Assembly: GCA_945863035.1 (NCBI GenBank)
Contig: CAMAZH010000032.1
Coordinates: 1 to 35,693 of the forward strand
DNA: 35,693 nucleotides
Direction of reading: 5' to 3'
From: Chitinophaga pinensis
GTDB lineage: Bacteria > Bacteroidota > Bacteroidia > Bacteroidales > GCA-2748055
The position numbers and the translations under genes are program-made. The notes under the pieces are model-generated. The model did no database searches. It was not told the DNA's origin and saw only the letters and a list, made by a program, of their open reading frames with translations. Shown here piece after piece: positions 1-8,900 of this stretch; position 1 is the stretch's first letter; the number at the start of each line of letters is the position of its first letter.

Positions 1-24
1 TTTTAATAATTACTTTTATCCCCT

Positions 25-1164
25 ATGGAGTACCTGTATATCATATGCATAGGCTTGTTGGTTTTCTTCTCTTTTTCATTGTTGACAAAAAGAAACAAGC
101 CACTCTCCGAGCATATATTTTCATATTGGATTATTCTTCTCCTTGTAACTGAACTGTCCTTTTTTGTACATGTAAAAGGTCTTTCTGGTAGCTACCCTCT
201 GTTTATAACGCTTATTTGCGATTCTCACCTTCTTCAGGGGGTTATTCTTTATCTTTATGTAAGAGCTTTTACCGATCCGGGTTTCAGGCTTCGCCCCGTG
301 CATCTGTGGCATCTAATGCCGATGATGTTTCAGATTGTTGCCAAGCTATTGCTCAATTTTGTTTATGGTGAGATGGATTGCTATAATGAGGGAGGTTGTG
401 TTGATGAGGATAATATTTACGTTACCCTTACCTATGTCTATAAATATCTGGTAATTGGAACCTATATAGCATTTACCTGGGGAGTGGTTGTTCGTTACCG
501 TAAAAACAGCCTCTCTCCCCGCGATGTAATGAGGGCCAATTGGGTCAAGCAGATTACCCAAGGTGTCGTTTTTCTTTTCTTTGGAGTGCTAGTGCTTCAA
601 TTGGGAAGAATCCTGATGCCTAACCTCTTCTGGGAACGTATGCTGCTGGGAAATACCCTGGCTACTCTGTTTATTTTTATTTTCCTGTATATTGGGAACA
701 GCTACACCTATCTTTTTGTTATGCCCTCAAAAAGCAGATTCAAAAATCTCAGCGAATCCTTTAACCCTAATAACTGCAAGCAGGCTGCCGTTAAAACCGA
801 AATGGAAGATTTATTTGCAAATCTTTCCGGTTTCATGGAAAAGGAAAAACCCTTTGTGAAACCGCAGCTTACAATCAAAGAACTGTCTGAGCTTTCGGGT
901 ATTCCGGCTGCTTCCCTTTCACAGGCAATAAACAGTATTACCGGAAAAAGCGTGACCGATTACATTAACACCTATAGGGTTAATGGGCTTAAAGAAAAAC
1001 TAGATGACCCGCGCAATAAAAATTACAAAATTATGGTTCTTGCCGAAGAGTGTGGCTTTGTGTCGAAAACAACACTAATCCGCATTTTCAGGCAGCAAAC
1101 CGGCATGACTCCAGGGGAATATCAGAACCGGATCAGGAAGGGGACGCCGGATTCAGCATCCTGA
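25..1164 (+). CDS. Membrane-bound AraC-family transcriptional regulator
   Basis: This 379-aa protein has two halves. Residues 1 to about 230 are hydrophobic with roughly seven predicted membrane helices. Residues about 265-375 form an AraC-type double helix-turn-helix, with a first helix pair around 'LTIKELSELSG' and a second around 'MVLAEECGF' followed by the typical 'IFRQQTGMTPGEY' ending. Membrane-anchored AraC regulators with an N-terminal multi-helix sensor are common in Bacteroidota; the ligand is unknown here. It lies 28 bp before the next plus-strand membrane-protein gene, so the two are probably co-transcribed and the regulator may sense or control that neighbour (inference). Only 24 bases precede the ATG in the window, so its promoter cannot be judged. 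Family assignment is firm; the target is unknown. Confidence 0.9.
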   Translation: MEYLYIICIGLLVFFSFSLLTKRNKPLSEHIFSYWIILLLVTELSFFVHVKGLSGSYPLFITLICDSHLLQGVILYLYVRAFTDPGFRLRPVHLWHLMPMMFQIVAKLLLNFVYGEMDCYNEGGCVDEDNIYVTLTYVYKYLVIGTYIAFTWGVVVRYRKNSLSPRDVMRANWVKQITQGVVFLFFGVLVLQLGRILMPNLFWERMLLGNTLATLFIFIFLYIGNSYTYLFVMPSKSRFKNLSESFNPNNCKQAAVKTEMEDLFANLSGFMEKEKPFVKPQLTIKELSELSGIPAASLSQAINSITGKSVTDYINTYRVNGLKEKLDDPRNKNYKIMVLAEECGFVSKTTLIRIFRQQTGMTPGEYQNRIRKGTPDSAS

Positions 1165-1192
1165 TAAATACTCGGCATCTGAATAAATAAAA

Positions 1193-1942
1193 ATGATTAT
1201 GAAAAAGCTTCTGCCCGTCCTCCTTGCGATCAGCATTTTCAGCATCGCCATGGCCTTTCTTGAAACCGCAGTTGTAGTTTACCTGCGCGAACTCTTGTAT
1301 CCTGAAGGCTTTAAATTCCCCCTGGCCGCAATGCCCGCAAATCTGATGCTTACTGAAATCCTTCGCGAGGCAGCAACCATCCTGATGCTTTTGGGTGCGG
1401 GAGTTCTCGCCGGTAAAACTTTCAGTCAGAAATTCGCTTGGTTTATTTACGCTTTTGCGGTCTGGGATATCTTTTACTACGTCTTTCTTAAGTTGCTCAT
1501 CAACTGGCCGGAATCTTTTCTAACCTGGGATGTGCTTTTTCTCATACCCACAACATGGACCGGCCCGGTGCTCTCGCCGATTATTGTATCCCTTACCATG
1601 ATTGCCCTTGCAATGGTAATTCTGGTCTTTGCATTCCGGGGCGCGAAAACCCGGATTAAGCCGTCCGAATGGTTATTATTGTCATTCGGCTCTCTGATTG
1701 TTATCCTTGCCTTTATATGGGACTATTCCAGCTTCATTCTGACCTATTTCACGCTTGGAGATCTGTGGTCCTTGCCTGATAAAGATAGGCTTTACGATAC
1801 CGCCATGAAGTATATTCCTCTTAAATTCAATTGGCTGATTTTTGCCTCGGGGGAGGTGACCCTGGTTGCTACCATAATCAAGTACTATAGAAGAATCGAA
1901 AGAAGTAGGCAGCAATTGCATCAAACCACTTTTTCGAAATGA
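1193..1942 (+). CDS. Polytopic integral membrane protein, unknown function
   Basis: This 249-aa protein is dominated by hydrophobic segments (about six helices, including residues near 4-30, 45-75, 82-105, 120-150, 160-190 and 215-235) and ends in a basic, Gln/Arg-rich cytoplasmic tail. I recognise no enzymatic motif. The first ATG (position 1193) and an ATG two codons later (1199, giving an M-K-K-L start) are both possible. It follows the membrane AraC regulator after 28 bp in the same direction, which suggests an operon. The role is unknown; a small transport or sensing function linked to the regulator would be inference only. Confidence 0.75.
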   Translation: MIMKKLLPVLLAISIFSIAMAFLETAVVVYLRELLYPEGFKFPLAAMPANLMLTEILREAATILMLLGAGVLAGKTFSQKFAWFIYAFAVWDIFYYVFLKLLINWPESFLTWDVLFLIPTTWTGPVLSPIIVSLTMIALAMVILVFAFRGAKTRIKPSEWLLLSFGSLIVILAFIWDYSSFILTYFTLGDLWSLPDKDRLYDTAMKYIPLKFNWLIFASGEVTLVATIIKYYRRIERSRQQLHQTTFSK

Positions 1943-2381
1943 CATTTATTCTTCCATTCCCTCCGCTTTCTTATCGTAAAATATTAATTCTGACCCTCTA
2001 ATCCTCTGAAAATATTGGATAAATATTAGCAGCTATTTATTGTGTTTGTAATTTCCATGGATTTGACACGAAAGTGCATAGAACAAGCATTCAAAATTTC
2101 TTTTTTTGTCTATCATAATCAGGCTGGCATTGTTAAATCTGAGTTTGCTCAATCAACTTTATTGAGACAACAATGATTTGGAAATACACATTTTTTTTAT
2201 TTTCTTGTTATCCAAAAGTTGGTGTTCAAAAAATCGACTTGATTCCTCCCTTAGAATGATTGATGAGCATGGTGAAGAGGATAGTGGTTCACAATTAGTA
2301 TTGCTTTAATGGTTCCTGGAATAGCTTTTTGAGCAGTCTTGCAGAAACATTTAAGCCCATTGAATAAGAAATACTTTCTCT
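1943..2381. other. Gene-poor AT-rich spacer (about 440 bp)
   Basis: I found no convincing coding frame, tRNA or strong hairpin terminator here. The stretch is AT-rich with several T runs (for example near 2193-2215). No clean TAnnTTTG element could be fixed ahead of the gene starting at 2382. It may hold the promoter of that gene or decayed sequence. Confidence 0.5.
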
Positions 2382-2759
2382 ATGTATAAAATCGCAGTGG
2401 ATCATAAGTTGGAAATCATTTTCTATTCGCATAGCGGTAGGATTCCAAGAAGGGAGATAGGGGATGCCTGGGCAGAATTGTTGCTGATGGATGAGTTTGT
2501 TAAGCTGAAATACAACCTGCTTTCGGATTACAGAAATTCCGAATTCGATTTTGCAGTTGACGATACAGACATGGTTTGGGAATATTTTTACTCAATCCGC
2601 GAAATTCTTAAGGGGAAAAAGGAAGCCGTGCTTACCGATAGTCCACTTACAACCGCAATATCCTCATTATTCGAAAACGATGCCTACAATAAAATAGGAT
2701 TCGATGTGAAGGTCTTCACAACCGAAAAATCAGCCATCAAATGGCTGGAGAAAGTATAG
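2382..2759 (+). CDS. Small SpoIIAA/STAS-like fold protein, hypothetical
   Basis: This 125-aa soluble protein has no signal peptide or membrane helix. The alternating pattern (an N-terminal beta strand 'KLEIIFYSHSG', a helix with acidic residues, a central strand 'YNLLSDYRNSEF', then helix, strand 'KEAVLTDSP', and a final helix 'SAIKWLEKV') resembles the SpoIIAA-like/STAS-like small proteins found throughout Bacteroidota. Such proteins often have regulatory or lipid-binding roles, but no function can be assigned. It stands alone between a 440-bp spacer and convergent minus-strand genes. Its possible kinship to anti-sigma-antagonist folds is notable because a SiaC-family protein, another STAS-like phosphoprotein, lies about 9 kb away; any link is speculation. 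Confidence 0.7.
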   Translation: MYKIAVDHKLEIIFYSHSGRIPRREIGDAWAELLLMDEFVKLKYNLLSDYRNSEFDFAVDDTDMVWEYFYSIREILKGKKEAVLTDSPLTTAISSLFENDAYNKIGFDVKVFTTEKSAIKWLEKV

Positions 2760-2869
2760 CGGGGTAGGGAACTTTTTAAGTGTATATCATTTGGCTGAGG
2801 GCTGGGAAGTTATCAGGGAAGAGCACAACATAAATTTCCGCCAACAGGTCAGGCACAACCCTCAACAAC

Positions 2870-3334
2870 TTATTTTTTGATGGGCTTCCAATGAAGCAAA
2901 AACCCCAAGCAGCCAAAATAATCTTCAGTAATCTCTTCTTCGGCATTAGTTGCCAGAACCGAGATCTCAATCATAATTCGTCTTGTGGTTTCAATATTCA
3001 GTTCAACTACTTCGGAGAAGTCGTTTTTCTCGTTGTCAAAAATCACCTCCCTTGTAACCCCATCGCTCAGAATGTAATGCACCGGCATAAACATGTCGGT
3101 GGTGCAGAAAATCAGTTTGTAACTTCTGTCGCCATAGAAAATAACATTATAAACCAGCTTATCCCCAACTCCAATTACATTGCTTCTCGATTGACCGTCC
3201 ATTTTATAGGAAGGCCCCGGATATTGCATGCAAGAGCCATACAGATGAAACTTGTTGCAGCTTTGGCTGAAAGCGTTGCTGCTTGTGAAAATGGACAGAA
3301 ATACGAAAATTATTATATAGGAAAGATTTTTCAT
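2870..3334 (-). CDS. Secreted hypothetical protein
   Basis: A 154-aa protein from the ATG at 3334. The frame extends to a TTG at 3349, but the ATG gives a cleaner signal peptide (M-K-N followed by a hydrophobic core and cleavage after 'SNAFSQ'). The mature part has four cysteines or so, 'SCNKFHLYGSC' near its N-terminus, and strand-rich segments such as 'VYNVIFYGDRSYKLIFC'. This suggests a small exported, possibly disulfide-bonded beta protein. I do not recognise a family. It lies directly downstream of the 298-aa putative lipoprotein (24 bp from its stop), so the two probably form one transcript. Confidence 0.65.
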   Translation of the reverse strand: MKNLSYIIIFVFLSIFTSSNAFSQSCNKFHLYGSCMQYPGPSYKMDGQSRSNVIGVGDKLVYNVIFYGDRSYKLIFCTTDMFMPVHYILSDGVTREVIFDNEKNDFSEVVELNIETTRRIMIEISVLATNAEEEITEDYFGCLGFLLHWKPIKK

Positions 3335-3358
3335 TTTGCTAAATTTCAATGGTTTACC

Positions 3359-4255
3359 CTAATAACTAACAATGCCTTTTCTTATCTCACTAACCTTATT
3401 CTTCAGGTTAATAAAATTAGCTTCATTCATCTTAAACTCTTCGCCTCCCTGTATCGAAACTTCACCCGATGGATTTTGAGTAATCACGGTTTTTGAACCG
3501 TTCTTTTCCAATTCGTTAAAAATAGAGGATATTTCAATCAGATAATTGATGATTGTTTTGTCGGCTTCATTAAGGGTTGCGCTTTTTGCTTTTTCGAGTA
3601 GGTTGTCTACCGGAAAACGCATGTCTGAAAGCAATGCCAACGATTCGTTATCCTCTGAGTAGCTGCCAATGGATTGAAGCGCAATAAAAAGACTTTCAAT
3701 ATAGGCACCTGCAGATACCTGGGCAATCGTGTTTTCCTTGCCACCGGTTTCCAGGAACTCGAGCATATTGCTGAAAGCTTCATTTGAAATGTTGGCAAGT
3801 GAGTCAAGCTTTCCTGCGTTAGCTTTGGAACGTACCAGGAGCGACTCGAAAATGGTAGATGATATTCCGGTCTCAGTGCTTAAGGCTTGAACGGCTTCCA
3901 GATAATTCACTGTCTCAGCCGATCTTTCAAACAAAGCCGAGTATGCCATGTCGGTGATATAAACCCCCAGGTTCAGGGTCTGGGCTTTGGAACCAATGTA
4001 TTTGTCTTTATTCAGGGGAGAGTTCAAAAGATCTGGGTTGTACTGGAAATCGGCGCTGTAAAATCTCAGGAGAATTTCTCCCGGCGACGGCAGAAGGAAT
4101 AAAACCGATTCCTGATCCGAGGCATTCTCACCCATCGAATCTGCATAGTTTTCAGATTGGCTGTCATTTTTGGTCTGCGCATTTTTGCAACCGCTATTCC
4201 CGGCAATAAGTCCGGTGAAAGCGCAAAGCCAAAATATTGTCTTAACGTTGTTCAT
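3359..4255 (-). CDS. Putative lipoprotein, hypothetical
   Basis: This 298-aa protein has an N-terminal hydrophobic segment ending in a cysteine ('AGNSGC', around residue 23) followed by a polar, Asn/Ser/Asp-rich linker. That is typical of a Bacteroidota surface or periplasmic lipoprotein, although the -3 position of the lipobox is not the usual Leu. The remainder (about residues 50-298) appears mostly helical with no motif I recognise; a stretch 'LGVYITDMAYSALFE' is well ordered. It is followed 24 bp later by another secreted protein and preceded, after 169 bp, by the ABC transporter gene on the same strand. Function unknown. Confidence 0.7.
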   Translation of the reverse strand: MNNVKTIFWLCAFTGLIAGNSGCKNAQTKNDSQSENYADSMGENASDQESVLFLLPSPGEILLRFYSADFQYNPDLLNSPLNKDKYIGSKAQTLNLGVYITDMAYSALFERSAETVNYLEAVQALSTETGISSTIFESLLVRSKANAGKLDSLANISNEAFSNMLEFLETGGKENTIAQVSAGAYIESLFIALQSIGSYSEDNESLALLSDMRFPVDNLLEKAKSATLNEADKTIINYLIEISSIFNELEKNGSKTVITQNPSGEVSIQGGEEFKMNEANFINLKNKVSEIRKGIVSY

Positions 4256-4424
4256 ACATTCTTCTTTTAGAAAATTCTATACTTCAGTGGCCATAAATCA
4301 CAGTATCAAATATTGAGCCGCATTTAAAACTGTTTGCTATATATCTTTTCCCCGGAAAAGAATATCCGTTAAAAATATGAATAAAATGTATGTTTTGCAT
4401 AATAAAACTCAAAAATTTCCTTTT

Positions 4425-7400
4425 TCATTTTTGTTTGCCTATTGAGGAAATTATATTCAGAGCCTTTTTGAGGAAACCGGTAATAAGGGAAAAATAGAGG
4501 AAAATGGTCATGAGCCATAAGACCGAAATGTTAAACCATAAGGTGTCGATCTCCCATGAGCCAATTCGCTTAACCCCGGAATAGAACTGGGCACGGCCGA
4601 CAGGAGATAGGGGATATTGGTAAATCGGGGAATCTTTTCTTATAAAACGACCCTTATGGTCTGTTATCTTTATCATTTCATTGGTGTTTAACACCATCTC
4701 GGCAACACTCCGGTTAAAATTGTCCTCTTTTAAACGGATGAAATCATCACTTGAAATCCCCTGCCTCTTCATATCCTCATAAACCCCGTCTTTTTCGGTT
4801 ATGAGGGAGTTGGTCTTCTTAATGAGAATTGTCTTCAAACTGTTTAAGAACTCATGGATGCTTTTTAAATTCAGTTCTCCTGCCTCATTTTCAACCTCAA
4901 ATCCAGGTATCATAGTACTGAATTCTTTTTGAAGATCATTTATGGCATTCCGAATAAGGGAGTTTGTTTCCTTTACCTTCGGGATATCAGAATTCAGCCT
5001 TATAAGTCTCTCGTAATCATTGAGCTTGTTGTAAACAGCAGGAATTAGAAAGTTCAACTCAAAGGATAGATTTGCGAATTCCCGATCTATTGGGTAATAG
5101 TTCACCTGAAATGCGTTGTCCTTAAACTGGCTGACCATCAGCGCCTCATACGCCCATCGTGAAGCCATCATGTCGCCCACAACGGGAACATATTGATTTG
5201 ATGATATGCTGTAATGCATCTTATCGTACTTTACGATAATCCCTGATAAGAGAATAAGAGGCACCAAAATAAAAGGAATGGTAATGTAGATGGCAATTAC
5301 CGATTTTAAGGAAGCTGAAATATTCAATCCCAGCATAATAGCAAAACATGCAGTTGAAAACAAAACCAACCAGTAATTGAGCGTCATCCCTTTAATCTCC
5401 AGGATTCCGTTGCCCAAAAGTACAAAAACGATCATCTGTAGGGCCGACAAAACAAACAGAAACGTTATTTTCGAATTGAAGTAGGAGGCCCTGCTCAGAT
5501 TCAAAAACTTTTCCCGCTCCAGTATTCGGCTGTCTTTAATTATTTCTTCTGCGCTGATAATAAGCCCTATGAATAATGCCACAATCACAGCCATAAAGAT
5601 GTAGGCGGGTATATTCACGTTGTTTATAAACATATACTCCCATGGATCGGATTCGTTCCCGCTTACATATTTGGTGAAAAAACCAAGAATTAGGGCCAGG
5701 ATGGGGGAAATAAAAACAGCAAAGAGTGAATATTGCCTATCGGCCAGCTTGCTGAAGAAGTTTCGCTGCGAATAGGTCGCGAATTGCTTTATGAAGGTGG
5801 GCGTTTTGAAACGGGTAGAGGGAACTTCGGTGTTCCTGGATATCACTTTCTCCTCGCTTTGCAGATTCTTGCGGAACATCTCGTACCAGGTGGCCGGCGA
5901 AATTACCCGCTCACTGGTGTACTCGCCCAATTCATTAACGCGTTTAGCCTCTATTACCTTTAAAATCTCGTCGGGCTGAACATTTCCGCAATACGGACAT
6001 TCTATTTCGGCGGCATCAATGCGATTCGCAATGTCTTTCAGATAAGAAAAAGAGTCCAGGGGATTCCCAAGATAAACAGGGAACCCTCCTTTATCGAGAA
6101 TCAATAGCTTGTCGAGCATCTTGAATATTTCGGAGGAGGGCTGATGGATGTTCAGAATGACAATTTTACCTTGAAGCGACAAGTCTTTCAACAATTGCAA
6201 CACGTTTTCGGAGTCCGTTGAGGAAAGGCCGGTAGTGGGCTCGTCGGCCAATAAAACCAAAGGCTCCTTAATCAGCTCCAAGGCGATGTTTAATCGTTTT
6301 CTTTGGCCTCCGCTAATAAACTTATTCAGCGTGGATCCAACCTTAAGGTCTTTAATGTAAAACAGGTCGAGATTGTTGAGGTATTTTAAAACGGCAGCTT
6401 CTATTTCAGCATCATCCTGATCCCCCAAACAGAGTTTGGCGTTGTAATAAAGATTCTGGTAAACCGTAAGTTCCTCAATCAGTAAATCGTCCTGAGGCAC
6501 ATACCCGATAATTCCTTTTATTCCCTTTTTATCGGAATGCAGATCGTGACCGTTTATAAGGATTTTCCCATTTTCGAGACTGTAACTGCCGTTGAGGACT
6601 TTTAGAAGCGTCGATTTCCCGGTTCCGGATCCTCCCAGGATACCCAGCAAATCACCCGATTCTGCCGTGAAACTAAACCTCTGAATCCCGTTCGGGCTTT
6701 TCGGGAACTTGAATTCAATATTCTCGGCCGAAAGAAGTATTTTCTGAAAAGTCTTTGTCTTAAGAAAGCCCGACTCGATGTCGCTGTAGTACAAAGGCGC
6801 GAAATTTTCGCCTTTCAGAGCCGAACCCTTCGGGAAAATATAGATATGCCCAGGGAAAACGTGTTTGCTGCTTAACTCAATCTTTTCAATCCCGCTGTAA
6901 TAAAAGAGGATCAAATCGCATTGATTGATTTTCAGGAAGAAGAATTGCCCGCTGAGGTTTTCCTTGTGTAGGAAGTTGATTTTGGTGAAGCTGAAGGAAT
7001 TGATACTGCTGACAACCAAAAGCCTTTCTTTTTGCGGGATCTTGTAAAACTTTTCAGTAATGAATATTCTGCAATTGTTGTATTCCTCATCGTAAATCAT
7101 TAAATCCTCAGCAATGGTCTTTACCATGTCTGAAATGGTTTGCCGGAAATCATCGGAGGAATCGGAATACTCGTCGAAATATTTGGAGAACTGAATCAAA
7201 CTTACAACGATCAGGTATTTACCTTTTATATGAAGTCCCTGATTGATTTCCCTGCAAATCGACAGGACCTGAACCGACATTAAGGATGTAATCTTCGATT
7301 CGTTCAGCCCGTTCAAAACGGTAAGTTTGCTGATCTCCTTGTCAAATACAATTAGAGACTGGTCTACGATTTTATGGTTAAACTGGGTTTTCAGGAAGGA

Positions 7401-7499
7401 AAACACAAAATTCCTTGAAAGAACTGTGGCAACATCCTTATTTATGATTGCAAGAATGGCAAACAATTTCATTAAGGCAGTCAACATCGATTCTGTCAT
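4425..7499 (-). CDS. Large ABCG-like ABC transporter: ATPase fused to ABC-2-type permease
   Basis: This 1024-aa protein has several regions. Residues 1-250 are an N-terminal extension without clear motifs; the first 150 residues are helical and may be TerB-like. Residues about 255-480 are an ABC ATPase with Walker A GGSGTGKST (289-297), signature SGGQR (396-400), Walker B LLADEPT (416-422) and H-loop His452. Residues 501-504 hold a single CxxC (CPYC). Residues about 585-1010 are an ABC-2/ABCG-type membrane domain with about six helices. A hydrophilic insert of roughly 200 residues (about 770-980), partly helical, lies before the last helix. Usual ABCG half-transporters have 600-700 residues, so both the N-terminal region and the loop are extra. 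It starts 19 bp after the receiver/kinase-like gene, indicating co-transcription. The substrate is unknown. Confidence 0.9.
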   Translation of the reverse strand: MTESMLTALMKLFAILAIINKDVATVLSRNFVFSFLKTQFNHKIVDQSLIVFDKEISKLTVLNGLNESKITSLMSVQVLSICREINQGLHIKGKYLIVVSLIQFSKYFDEYSDSSDDFRQTISDMVKTIAEDLMIYDEEYNNCRIFITEKFYKIPQKERLLVVSSINSFSFTKINFLHKENLSGQFFFLKINQCDLILFYYSGIEKIELSSKHVFPGHIYIFPKGSALKGENFAPLYYSDIESGFLKTKTFQKILLSAENIEFKFPKSPNGIQRFSFTAESGDLLGILGGSGTGKSTLLKVLNGSYSLENGKILINGHDLHSDKKGIKGIIGYVPQDDLLIEELTVYQNLYYNAKLCLGDQDDAEIEAAVLKYLNNLDLFYIKDLKVGSTLNKFISGGQRKRLNIALELIKEPLVLLADEPTTGLSSTDSENVLQLLKDLSLQGKIVILNIHQPSSEIFKMLDKLLILDKGGFPVYLGNPLDSFSYLKDIANRIDAAEIECPYCGNVQPDEILKVIEAKRVNELGEYTSERVISPATWYEMFRKNLQSEEKVISRNTEVPSTRFKTPTFIKQFATYSQRNFFSKLADRQYSLFAVFISPILALILGFFTKYVSGNESDPWEYMFINNVNIPAYIFMAVIVALFIGLIISAEEIIKDSRILEREKFLNLSRASYFNSKITFLFVLSALQMIVFVLLGNGILEIKGMTLNYWLVLFSTACFAIMLGLNISASLKSVIAIYITIPFILVPLILLSGIIVKYDKMHYSISSNQYVPVVGDMMASRWAYEALMVSQFKDNAFQVNYYPIDREFANLSFELNFLIPAVYNKLNDYERLIRLNSDIPKVKETNSLIRNAINDLQKEFSTMIPGFEVENEAGELNLKSIHEFLNSLKTILIKKTNSLITEKDGVYEDMKRQGISSDDFIRLKEDNFNRSVAEMVLNTNEMIKITDHKGRFIRKDSPIYQYPLSPVGRAQFYSGVKRIGSWEIDTLWFNISVLWLMTIFLYFSLITGFLKKALNIISSIGKQK

Positions 7500-7518
7500 G
7501 GCCTACTAAGTGCTTTGT

Positions 7519-8646
7519 TTATTTATCTTCAAAGGGGAACAGCATTTGGGTGGATACTTTTTTATCCTCATTCTGAGCGATTATGATTTTTCCCCCATGT
7601 GAAATCATAATCTGTTTCGCCAGAATCAATTCGATCCCGGGAGTGAAATCATCCGACTTATGGTTGCCTGAAAAAAAGTTCATCATATTGTCAATCTGGT
7701 GGGAAGAGTAGAAACTTCCATCGTCAATGATTTCCAATCGTTTGAAATCACTCGACTCCCCGAATTGAAGCTGAATATTGCCGTTCTTTTCGGTGTGTTT
7801 GAGCGAATTCATTAAAAGTGTTGTCAGACAAGCCATTAGCAGGTCGTATTCCCCCTTTACCAAAACGTCCTGATCTTGTTCCTTGAAAATAACATTAATC
7901 ATGAACTTGTCGAGCAAGTTCTTGTTTTCCAGTACACATAGTTCCGTCAACTCTCTAAGCGAGACATTCTTTAACTCTATCGGCGAATTGTTTTCCTCGT
8001 TGAGCCTTGCCAGCTGGTTCGCGGCAAAAGAAAAACTCTCAAGTCGTGAAACCGATGTGTCGAGATAAAAAAGCAGTTCGCTTAAATCATTTGATCCGAT
8101 CCGGTCTTTGAGCATGTGAACAGCGCTCATAATCTTATTTATGGGGGATCTGATTTCGTTGGTTATAATATTCAGGTATCGCGTTTTTGACTTGTCAAGG
8201 TCCAGCAATTCGCTGTTTACCCTGGCGAGTTCCTTAATCATCTTTTTGTTGGAGATCCGCAGATTATAAACTTCGATTGCTTTATTAAGCGACATCTTCA
8301 CTGCCTCAGAGTCAAACGGCTTATTGAAAAATCCGTAGATTTCGCCCTTATTGATCGAATCCACAACCGTTTTGTAGTCGGTATAGGCCGTAAGGATAAA
8401 ACGCATCATATCGGGAAATTCGGTTTTCACGATTTCCATCAGCTCGGTTCCCGACATCTCGGGCATGCTTTGGTCGGAAATCAGCACGGCAAATTCTTTT
8501 TCCCGCATTAATTCCAGTGCCTTCTTTCCTGAATCGGCTATTGAAACATTAAAATGATCTTTGAAAAGGACTTCAAAAAGGATCAAATTGTTTTCAATAT
8601 CATCCACATAGAGAATGTTAGGCCTTTGATCAACTTGCTTTTCCAT
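7519..8646 (-). CDS. Response-regulator receiver fused to a degenerate histidine-kinase module
   Basis: This 375-aa cytoplasmic protein begins with a receiver domain (about 9-125) that has the acidic pair near 15-16, phosphoacceptor Asp58, Thr/Ser-type switch 'TAYTD' and Lys109. A helical linker leads to a dimerisation-like segment (about 150-215). There the H-box reads 'TNEIRSPIN', so Asn163 stands where the phosphorylated His normally is (codon AAC for CAC). The GHKL ATPase-like part (about 260-372) keeps the N-box Asn280. Its G1 box is DDGSF instead of DxGxG, and its G2 box is 'TPGIEL' instead of GxGLGL. The receiver looks functional and the kinase half looks catalytically impaired. It is first in a minus-strand unit with the ABCG-like transporter (19 bp), suggesting it controls or senses for that transporter (inference). 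Confidence 0.85.
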   Translation of the reverse strand: MEKQVDQRPNILYVDDIENNLILFEVLFKDHFNVSIADSGKKALELMREKEFAVLISDQSMPEMSGTELMEIVKTEFPDMMRFILTAYTDYKTVVDSINKGEIYGFFNKPFDSEAVKMSLNKAIEVYNLRISNKKMIKELARVNSELLDLDKSKTRYLNIITNEIRSPINKIMSAVHMLKDRIGSNDLSELLFYLDTSVSRLESFSFAANQLARLNEENNSPIELKNVSLRELTELCVLENKNLLDKFMINVIFKEQDQDVLVKGEYDLLMACLTTLLMNSLKHTEKNGNIQLQFGESSDFKRLEIIDDGSFYSSHQIDNMMNFFSGNHKSDDFTPGIELILAKQIMISHGGKIIIAQNEDKKVSTQMLFPFEDK

Positions 8647-8711
8647 GGTTGTTCTTCATTTTGGAACTGGATCTTTATTGAAAAATCAATTTGCAATAGT
8701 AAATAAGTTTG

Positions 8712-8746
8712 CACTGAATTGAAAAAAATACGATTTTTTTTCAGTG
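8712..8746. repeat. Hairpin-forming inverted repeat in divergent intergenic region
   Basis: The arms CACTGA (8712-8717) and TCAGTG (8741-8746) enclose a second pairing of AAAAAAAT (8722-8729) with ATTTTTTT (8733-8740) around a 3-nt loop, with a 4-nt bulge on one side. It lies 66 bp upstream of the minus-strand receiver/kinase gene and about 150 bp upstream of the plus-strand barrel gene. It may be an operator or a transcript hairpin; no T tract follows to make it a classical terminator. Confidence 0.5.
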
Positions 8747-8900
8747 AGAAAATTAGTCAATTATTATTAATATCCGCCCAAATAATAAAAAAATGAGCAT
8801 TCAGGGGAGGGCTGTATTTAATATCATAAAGGATTGTTGGAATTATTATCAAACAAATAGTATTATTGTGCGTACAAACTTTGTTCTTGAATTCAATTCA

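Noticed and set aside
2891..3496. Plus-strand 201-codon frame
   Set aside because: It is antisense to two minus-strand genes with signal peptides and reads as a non-coding composition without motifs.
8793..8900. 36-residue N-terminal extension of the barrel protein
   Set aside because: It would place a polar segment before a typical signal peptide; the ATGs at 8901/8907 give the expected start.
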